Of a DNA stretch of 36,284 nt, positions 32,618 to 36,284 are shown one piece after another. Position numbers and translations under genes: made by a program. This stretch comes from a virus. Under the pieces are notes generated by a model. It was not told where the DNA came from and searched no databases. It saw only the letters and a program-made list of their open reading frames with translations. Where the stretch lies: positions 1 to 36,284 of IMG/VR virus record IMGVR_UViG_3300020465_000050, one strand, 5' to 3'. The stretch's first letter is position 1, and every line of letters starts with the position of its first letter.

Positions 32618-32656
32618 GGCTTGACTTTCTCATTTATTCTTTGTATATTAAGGTAT
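32602..32656 (+). repeat. 55-bp gene-end plus promoter repeat, copy A
   Basis: Starts AAAAAGATCAAAATAA, which codes the last residues KRSK and the stop of the upstream gene, then carries CTTGACTTT and ends TGTATATTAAGGTAT. Two more copies of exactly the same length are at 33196 and 33433. Differences from copy B lie mainly in the promoter spacer. Confidence 0.85.
32621..32649 (+). promoter_or_regulatory. Sigma70-like promoter, copy 5
   Basis: TTGACT (32621-32626), 17 bp, TATATT (32644-32649). It lies within the 55-bp repeat and drives the gene at 32676. The ATG at 32655 falls at the expected transcription start and is not the translation start. Confidence 0.83.
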
Positions 32657-32675
32657 GAATAAACAAGGAAATATA

Positions 32676-33023
32676 ATGAAAACAAACAAAACACCAGTAG
32701 ATTTCTGGAATCAAATTGATAATTTACTTGATAACATTGGTAATGATTATGCAACTTGGACTAATAACCAAGATGATGAAAGAACCCAAAATTTTAGAGA
32801 TGGTTTAAGATATAAGATTGGTAGAAAATTCACCAAAGTTATTGAGAAGAATAGAGTTTGGGGATTTATTGCAAATGCCGATGGAACTCATAAAGGAATA
32901 CCTCATAAAAAAGGTGATGTATTTAAGGCCGCTGGTTGGAGTGCTCCAGCTAAATGGGCTAGAGGAAGTATATTCCTAAAGAATACCGATTGGTTTACTT
33001 GGACAGGACCCAACTACCTATAA
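32676..33023 (+). CDS. Hypothetical protein, 115 residues
   Basis: ATG 32676 is used because AAGGAA lies five bases before it, downstream of the promoter. The product (MKTNKTPVDFWNQIDNLLDN, then YKIGRKFTKVIEKNR) has a C-terminal half with HKKGDVFKAAGWSAPAKWARG and ends WTGPNYL. The aromatic, basic C-terminal half may be a nucleic acid-binding beta fold. No family recognised. The stop overlaps the next ATG by one base. Confidence 0.65.
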   Translation: MKTNKTPVDFWNQIDNLLDNIGNDYATWTNNQDDERTQNFRDGLRYKIGRKFTKVIEKNRVWGFIANADGTHKGIPHKKGDVFKAAGWSAPAKWARGSIFLKNTDWFTWTGPNYL

Positions 33024-33211
33024 TGGATAAGTGTACAAAATGTAATTCAGAGTTAAATGGGAAGATGATTTTCTTCCCTGAACTTTGTTTATCTTGTGTT
33101 GTAGATTTACATTGTAATAATAAATTAGATGAATCACCAAGTGAGGTGGAAAAGGCCTTCAAAAAACAAAAGGACTTTTTAAATCATAAAGTTGAAAAAA
33201 GATCAAAATAA
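33023..33211 (+). CDS. Small zinc-finger protein, 62 residues
   Basis: ATG 33023 overlaps the preceding TAA. Two cysteine pairs, CTKC at residues 4-7 and CLSC further on, form a treble-clef or ribbon-like zinc site. A helical lysine-rich tail ends VEKRSK. Such small zinc proteins in phages are often host-takeover factors. The terminal codons lie inside the second 55-bp repeat. An upstream frame from 32990 overlaps the previous gene and is not used. Confidence 0.65.
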   Translation: MDKCTKCNSELNGKMIFFPELCLSCVVDLHCNNKLDESPSEVEKAFKKQKDFLNHKVEKRSK

Positions 33212-33250
33212 TACTTGACTTTGGCGATTATTATGTGTATATTAAGGTAT
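33196..33250 (+). repeat. 55-bp gene-end plus promoter repeat, copy B
   Basis: Same layout as copy A: the KRSK-stop codons, then CTTGACTTTGGCGATTATTA and TGTATATTAAGGTAT. Compared with copy C at 33433 it matches at 51 of 55 positions by my count. Confidence 0.88.
33215..33243 (+). promoter_or_regulatory. Sigma70-like promoter, copy 6
   Basis: TTGACT (33215-33220), 17 bp, TATATT (33238-33243), within repeat copy B. It drives the 55-residue gene at 33281. Confidence 0.83.
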
Positions 33251-33280
33251 AGAAATTAACTAATAAATAAAGGATTTGAA

Positions 33281-33448
33281 ATGAGAAAAGTAATTAAATT
33301 TGTAAACAAAAAGAAACCAGTTGTCATCACTAAAAATGGTGTACAATATAATAGAGTTGATTTAGGTGGTCATACTATGGACATCAGAATTAAGAGTGAG
33401 AAAGAGTTTAAAAATGATGTCAAATTATTTGCAAAAAGATCAAAATAA
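33281..33448 (+). CDS. Small basic protein, 55 residues
   Basis: ATG 33281, preceded by AAAGGATTTGAA, in a separate promoter unit. The protein starts MRKVIKFVNKKKPVVITKNG, looks beta-rich with alternating strands (VQYNRVDLGG, TMDIRIKSE) and ends FAKRSK. The terminal codons are part of repeat copy C. It is flanked by near-identical promoters on both sides, so it forms a discrete cassette. Function unknown. Confidence 0.65.
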   Translation: MRKVIKFVNKKKPVVITKNGVQYNRVDLGGHTMDIRIKSEKEFKNDVKLFAKRSK

Positions 33449-33487
33449 CACTTGACTTTGGCGATTATTATTTGTATATTATAGTAT
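33433..33487 (+). repeat. 55-bp gene-end plus promoter repeat, copy C
   Basis: Third copy, again exactly 55 bp from AAAAAGATC to the TAT after the -10 box. It encloses the end of the gene at 33281 and the promoter for the gene at 33507. Copies B and C bracket one small gene like a cassette. Confidence 0.88.
33452..33480 (+). promoter_or_regulatory. Sigma70-like promoter, copy 7
   Basis: TTGACT (33452-33457), 17 bp, TATATT (33475-33480), in repeat copy C. It drives the acidic gene at 33507 and probably the four overlapping genes after it. Confidence 0.83.
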
Positions 33488-33506
33488 GATAAAAAAGGAA
33501 AAAACA

Positions 33507-33905
33507 ATGAACTTAGAAACTTATTTAGAAACAAACAACTTTAACAAAAATGACCTCACTATATTATTTAGTGTTGGTTGTGTATTGAATACCAAAACTG
33601 GTGATACATTTCCTATGATGGCTGATGACACTTTTGATTTTGAAGATGGAATGAATGTGGTTACTGATGAATTTGATGTATACTGGTGGGAAAATTTAGG
33701 TAAATGGAAACCTGAAGAAAGACTTGTGTTGGAAACCATTGAGAATATAAATGATGAACCTTATGACCATTCAATAGACACTATTGATCCTGATGAATCT
33801 GAACTACCAGGTCCTAATCCAAATACTTATGGTTATAATGATACTATCTCTGATGAAGAAGTGGATTGGTTAGAGTCTAAAGTTGAACTATCTTTGGGGA
33901 TATAA
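33507..33905 (+). CDS. Acidic hypothetical protein, 132 residues
   Basis: ATG 33507 follows AAAAAAGGAAAAAACA; the in-frame ATG at 33486 sits at the likely transcription start. The protein is very acidic, with DDTFDFEDG, TDEFDVYWWEN, ENINDEPYDHS and DPDESELPGP, ending with a helix (SDEEVDWLESKVELSLGI). Such DNA-mimic-like acidity appears in anti-restriction and host-inhibitor proteins, but also in ordinary small phage proteins; I infer nothing firm. It heads a four- or five-gene unit. Confidence 0.65.
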   Translation: MNLETYLETNNFNKNDLTILFSVGCVLNTKTGDTFPMMADDTFDFEDGMNVVTDEFDVYWWENLGKWKPEERLVLETIENINDEPYDHSIDTIDPDESELPGPNPNTYGYNDTISDEEVDWLESKVELSLGI

Positions 33906-33907
33906 TC

Positions 33908-34132
33908 ATGGAAAAAATTACTAAAAGAGAAATATTAGAATACTTGGAAACTATACAAGGTGAGATTACTGATATTCAACATAGGTCAGATTCTATTGGA
34001 GATTCTGAAAATAGATGTTCATCAGATACACTTGAAGAATTGGTCAATGAGTTAAGATTCAATATAGAATATCAAGGTATTAAAGAGGCTCAATCAGATT
34101 TACAAGAAATACAACCTATTGGAGTCGGTTAA
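33908..34132 (+). CDS. Helical hypothetical protein, 74 residues
   Basis: Starts at ATG 33908, two bases after the previous stop. It has a coiled-coil-like N-terminal helix (REILEYLETIQGEITDIQH), a polar linker with SIGDSENRCSS, then a second helix (LEELVNELRFNIEY). The layout resembles the 69-residue C-terminal part of the gene at 34442 (IL-x2-L-x2-I-x2-E pattern, polar linker, second helix), so the two may be distant paralogues. Its stop shares a base with the next start. Confidence 0.62.
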   Translation: MEKITKREILEYLETIQGEITDIQHRSDSIGDSENRCSSDTLEELVNELRFNIEYQGIKEAQSDLQEIQPIGVG

Positions 34133-34449
34133 TGTACGAAAAGGTATTTTTAACAAGTTACTTAATAGGAGTGGAAGATGGTTCTACTCCTTTGAGAAAC
34201 ATCACATTATTGGCATTGATTAATGAATGTGGTTACTTAAAAGATTACACCAAAGAAGAAATAGATTTGATTAAAACTATTGAAGTGGAATGGAATTATG
34301 TTGGAGATGAAATTGAAGTATATGGTTTCAGTATAGATGGTAAAGTAATCAGAGAATATAATGATTTACCAGAGAATAGAATGTTTACAGAAAGAGATGA
34401 GATTTTAGTAAGTTCCCTATTGATGTGGGGAGAATTAGATAATGATTGA
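34132..34449 (+). CDS. Hypothetical protein, 105 residues
   Basis: ATG 34132 overlaps the previous TAA. Acidic alpha/beta protein starting MYEKVFLTSYLIGVEDGSTP, with TLLALINECGYLKDYTKEE and IKTIEVEWNYVGDEIEVYGF, a helix followed by strands. No motif or membrane segment. It overlaps the next gene by eight bases in a translationally coupled series. Confidence 0.62.
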   Translation: MYEKVFLTSYLIGVEDGSTPLRNITLLALINECGYLKDYTKEEIDLIKTIEVEWNYVGDEIEVYGFSIDGKVIREYNDLPENRMFTERDEILVSSLLMWGELDND

Positions 34450-34747
34450 TTTAAAATCACAAAAGTTATTAGATGAATGTACTGATGGTAAATGGAGAAA
34501 ATTTGTCAGTAAAGATAAAATAGAAAAGGAAAATAAAATGACATTAAAGAACATATTAGATAAACTAATAGACATTGAAAATGAGTTAGATAATGCCACC
34601 AATACACTACCAGATTGGAACGGTAATTCAGAATCTCGGTCTAATATAGATGGTGCAAAATGTGAACTATACCATTTGAAAGATGAGATAGAAAGGTCTA
34701 TCTTAGATGGAAATAAAGAAATTGAATGGCTTAAAAAATGGGGTTAG
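34442..34747 (+). CDS. Helical hypothetical protein with two possible starts
   Basis: 101 residues from ATG 34442, which overlaps the previous stop, or 69 residues from ATG 34538, which has AAAAGGAAAATAAA before it, like other starts here. Both products may be made. The shorter form, MTLKNILDKLIDIENELDN followed by a polar linker and the helix CELYHLKDEIERSI, parallels the gene at 33908. The last ten bases overlap a tiny hydrophobic frame. Confidence 0.6.
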   Translation: MIDLKSQKLLDECTDGKWRKFVSKDKIEKENKMTLKNILDKLIDIENELDNATNTLPDWNGNSESRSNIDGAKCELYHLKDEIERSILDGNKEIEWLKKWG

Positions 34748-34818
34748 TAAAACTTTTAGGTTTTTTTATAATAGTACTTCTTGTGGTTATGGTATACTTG
34801 ATGATTTCACAAGATTAA
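34738..34818 (+). CDS. Possible 26-residue transmembrane peptide
   Basis: ATG 34738 inside the end of the previous gene opens a frame coding MGLVKLLGFFIIVLLVVMVY and ending LMISQD. Nearly the whole peptide is a single membrane helix with one lysine near the N-terminus. Overlap with the upstream gene supports coupled translation, but a ribosome site is weak and hydrophobic frames arise by chance in T-rich DNA. It could be a small holin-like or envelope peptide. Confidence 0.4.
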   Translation: MGLVKLLGFFIIVLLVVMVYLMISQD

Positions 34819-34822
34819 AACA

Positions 34823-34902
34823 AAGTAAACGCCAGTCAAAGTTCCCGATAATTTATAAAGTAAAACGCCACTAAAACGGAACATAATCAACAAAGTTACG
34901 CC
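34823..34902. repeat. Three iteron-like AAAGT-ACGCC repeats
   Basis: AAAGTAAACGCC, AAAGTAAAACGCC and AAAGTTACGCC have their ACGCC cores at 34829, 34865 and 34898, 36 and 33 bp apart (about three helical turns). A fourth ACGCC at 34965 has a different left flank. Such repeats commonly bind an initiator or regulator. Confidence 0.6.
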
Positions 34903-34917
34903 GATAAGTTCAAAGGA

Positions 34918-34934
34918 TAATCTCTCCGAGATTA
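34918..34934. other. Seven-base-pair hairpin with three-base loop
   Basis: TAATCTC (34918-34924) is the exact reverse complement of GAGATTA (34928-34934), with loop TCC. Beyond a bulged A, GG and CC can extend the stem. Without a T-run it is more likely a structural or binding site than a terminator. Confidence 0.6.
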
Positions 34935-35056
34935 CCCAACTTGAGCCTTTCTCGGTATATCTTGACGCCATCATCACGGTAATCAAATAATCAATGATAA
35001 TCAATCTTAGATAATGTTCAGCTTTCGGTTAGGTTAATTGAGAAAATGCATCAAGT

Positions 35057-35094
35057 TATGGATAAACACACCAAGATACAATCCCTGCGGATAA
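35057..35094. promoter_or_regulatory. Two DnaA-box-like sites
   Basis: TATGGATAA (35057-35065) and TGCGGATAA (35086-35094) each differ at one position from TGTGGATAA, the complement of the classical DnaA box. Further GGATAA words occur at about 34915 and 35487. Single mismatches are common by chance in AT-rich DNA, and T4-like phages do not normally need DnaA, so this is suggestive only. Confidence 0.3.
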
Positions 35095-35138
35095 ATATCT
35101 TATAGTGTTAATTCATAGTATAGGTTAAAAGGTAAAAT

Positions 35139-35185
35139 GGTGAGCAATGTGTATAGGTAATGCTTGATTACCATTCACCCTATAC
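35139..35185. other. Nested inverted repeats
   Basis: GTATAGG (35151-35157) is the exact complement of CCTATAC (35179-35185). Inside, GGTAAT (35156-35161) pairs with ATTACC (35167-35172), and GGTGA (35139-35143) can pair with TCACC (about 35175-35179). The arms share bases, so the structures are alternatives, as in a switch or a cruciform. Confidence 0.55.
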
Positions 35186-35294
35186 CCAATAACCCAAATG
35201 ATGAAATCTCATAATGCAATATAATAAAGTGCTATAATTCCCCAATACCCCTATTACCCAATACTCTCAACTTCCCTAATTCCCCTATATCCCC
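35178..35294 (-). repeat. Phased C-runs (G-runs on the minus strand), possible G-quadruplex/iteron tract
   Basis: Runs of three or four C begin at 35178, 35185, 35193, 35240, 35248, 35257, 35274, 35282 and 35291, mostly 7-9 bp apart, in alternating CCCAAT and CCCTAT words. More CCCTAT words follow near 35348 and 35369. The minus strand therefore has G-runs that could stack into quadruplexes. No gene explains the pattern. Confidence 0.55.
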
Positions 35295-35350
35295 AATTGA
35301 ATCTGTTAAAAAAATCTTTAAACTTTGTAAAAGCATCTCTATAATACCCC

Positions 35351-35407
35351 TATTTCAGGCATAATCAACCCTATATGGAGGCTGAAATACTATACACCTA
35401 AAGGTGT
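35351..35407. other. Two adjacent hairpins
   Basis: TATTTCAG (35351-35358) pairs with CTGAAATA (35382-35389) around a 23-base loop. Immediately downstream ACACC (35394-35398) pairs with GGTGT (35403-35407) around TAAA. No T-run follows either. They could be part of a structured RNA or an origin. Confidence 0.5.
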
Positions 35408-35559
35408 GGCTATTACATAAAGAGTTCTGTATTGGATTGATTTACCGAAATTCTTATACCACCATTCCCCACCGTTACCCCTTTTTAGGATAAACCACTA
35501 CTTATTTATATAGATAAGTGTATATTTAATTCAGGATACAAATTGAATAATATAAGTGT

Positions 35560-35586
35560 GTATGTCTTTGTGTCATACTTTTTTTT
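35560..35586 (+). terminator. Weak terminator-like hairpin with T8 tail
   Basis: GTATG (35560-35564) pairs with CATAC (35574-35578) and is followed directly by eight T (35579-35586); a second T8 run follows at 35594-35601. The stem is short and AT-rich, so efficiency would be low. Confidence 0.35.
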
Positions 35587-35649
35587 ATAGCACTTTTTTT
35601 TACACCTATCACTTAAAATATGTCATTATGTCACAATATAGGAGTTTAT

Positions 35650-36246
35650 ATGGCACGAACTGGTAGACCTGGTCTTAATTTCACACCTCAACGGATTAGA
35701 TGGGCAATTAAATCCACACAAAGTATGAAACAGGCAGCAGATTATTTAAATACTTCATTTCCTACCTTTAAAAAGTATGCAATACAATTTGATTTGTGGG
35801 ATCCCAAGAAATCCTCTAAGGGTATTAGGAGAAGTAGTACTGGTACGATACAGTATGATATAAATAAAATACTTAACGGAGAGAACCCTAATCCTTATAG
35901 GGAAGATACTTTATTAAAGAAAGCTATAAGAGAAGGCTTGATGAAATGTGAATGTGGTAATTGTGGTACGGATTTCAGTATAGATAATAAGATACCGCCT
36001 TTAATGTTGGACTTCTTAGATAAGAATACACAGAACACCAAGATAGATAATTTACGAGCCTTGTGTTTTAATTGTATGTATGTATTAAGTAAGACCAATA
36101 GAGGGTGGTATAGACATAGGAAGTCACCTATTCAGTTAGCCTTAAATGATGTACCAGCAGAAGTAGATGTCAATATGACAGAGTTACCGAGTGAGGAGCC
36201 TGAAGTGGACTATATGCCATTTGAAGAGTTCCAAAAATTGTTATAA
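35650..36246 (+). CDS. HNH/endonuclease-like protein with degenerate catalytic positions
   Basis: 198 residues from ATG 35650, preceded by TAGGAG; an in-frame ATG at 35620 lacks such a site. An N-terminal helix-turn-helix-like stretch (SMKQAADYLNTSFPTFKKYA) precedes a zinc HNH-like core: C102/C105 (CGNC), LDFLDKN at 120-126, and C139/C142 (LCFNCM). In active HNH enzymes LDF would be LDH and the CxxC would be followed by H; here they are F122 and M143. It is therefore probably a DNA-binding relative rather than an efficient nuclease, a variant seen in other phages. The acidic C-terminal tail (SEEPEVDYMPFEEF) is unusual. It is followed by a promoter. Confidence 0.7.
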   Translation: MARTGRPGLNFTPQRIRWAIKSTQSMKQAADYLNTSFPTFKKYAIQFDLWDPKKSSKGIRRSSTGTIQYDINKILNGENPNPYREDTLLKKAIREGLMKCECGNCGTDFSIDNKIPPLMLDFLDKNTQNTKIDNLRALCFNCMYVLSKTNRGWYRHRKSPIQLALNDVPAEVDVNMTELPSEEPEVDYMPFEEFQKLL

Positions 36247-36253
36247 AAAGTAC

Positions 36254-36282
36254 TTGACTTTCTCCCCAAACTTTTGTAAATT
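36254..36282 (+). promoter_or_regulatory. Sigma70-like promoter, copy 8
   Basis: TTGACT (36254-36259), 17 bp, TAAATT (36277-36282), eight bases after the stop of the HNH-like gene. The unit it drives lies beyond the window. Confidence 0.75.
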
Positions 36283-36284
36283 AG

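Larger units (their letters stand above)
34819..35649. other. 830-bp intergenic region without a convincing gene; candidate replication origin or regulatory locus
   Basis: By far the longest gap in a window where genes otherwise touch. It contains three spaced AAAGT-ACGCC repeats at its left end, a strong small hairpin at 34918, two DnaA-box-like words at 35057 and 35086, nested inverted repeats around 35151, a C-run tract from 35178 to 35294, further hairpins at 35351 and 35394, and very AT-rich DNA from about 35500 with two T8 runs. The tract is locally rich in C on the + strand, opposite to the purine-rich genes around it. I find no tRNA and no credible frame on either strand. Confidence 0.6.

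Noticed and set aside
34807-35004. Minus-strand frame of 65 codons in the non-coding gap
   Set aside because: It has no ribosome site, its hydrophobic look follows from T-rich DNA, and it runs through the direct repeats and hairpin. No other minus-strand gene exists in the window.
34819-35649. tRNA genes in the long gap
   Set aside because: I looked for the T-loop GTTC-A pattern with flanking stems and a CCA-type acceptor and found none.
1-36284. Bacterial chromosome or prophage origin
   Set aside because: A complete T4-type replisome set, dense one-strand overlapping small genes and absence of host housekeeping or integrase genes fit a lytic phage better; only the receptor looks bacterial.

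Overview
The window looks like part of a lytic, T4-like (myovirus-type) bacteriophage genome. It is AT-rich, every gene I accept lies on the + strand, and most genes abut or overlap by 1-23 bases (ATGA, TAATG). It carries recognisable T4-type replication proteins: DnaB-class helicase, family B polymerase, sliding clamp and both clamp-loader subunits. No capsid, tail, terminase, tRNA, integrase or ribosomal gene is visible, so this is the early/middle part of the genome. The host is not given by the sequence. A cargo TonB-dependent receptor has the N-terminal carboxypeptidase-regulatory-like domain common in Bacteroidota and related FCB phyla (e.g. Marinimicrobia), while the promoters look like ordinary sigma70 sites rather than the typical Bacteroidota form. 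A marine FCB-group host is my inference.

Layout. (1) 1-6000: the helicase 3' end, a B12-dependent ribonucleotide reductase, a 31-codon ORF, and a large outer-membrane TonB-dependent receptor closed by a clean terminator. (2) 6000-13600: replication block with a PD-(D/E)XK protein, DNA polymerase, clamp, two DNA methyltransferases, clamp loader large subunit, zinc-ribbon protein and clamp loader small subunit. (3) 13600-16700: Nmad1/DUF1599-like protein, Cas4/RecB-like Fe-S nuclease, SLOG-fold protein, a small ribbon-helix-helix-like protein and a first glycosyltransferase. (4) 16700-29900: a 13-kb sugar island of nearly continuous overlapping genes: GT4, GT2 and other GT-A-like glycosyltransferases, a Gfo/Idh/MocA oxidoreductase, a radical SAM enzyme, an FAD-dependent oxidoreductase and GDP-mannose 4,6-dehydratase. 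(5) 29900-34820: short accessory genes, several with their own copy of a conserved promoter, including a lipoprotein and a Pnk-type 3' phosphatase. (6) 34819-35649: about 830 bp with no convincing gene, holding direct repeats, hairpins and regularly spaced C-runs. (7) 35650-end: an HNH-like protein with degenerate catalytic positions, then another promoter.

How the parts may work together. The reductase feeds dNTPs to the replisome, and the adjacent outer-membrane receptor could import its cofactor or another scarce nutrient, or change the cell surface during infection. The sugar island probably makes and transfers a modified deoxysugar to virion protein, phage DNA or the host surface; the sequence does not say which. 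Eight near-identical promoters (TTGACT, 17-18 bp, TATATT/TAAATT) head short transcription units. In three places gene end plus promoter form an exactly 55-bp repeated block, suggesting cassette-like exchange of small early genes.
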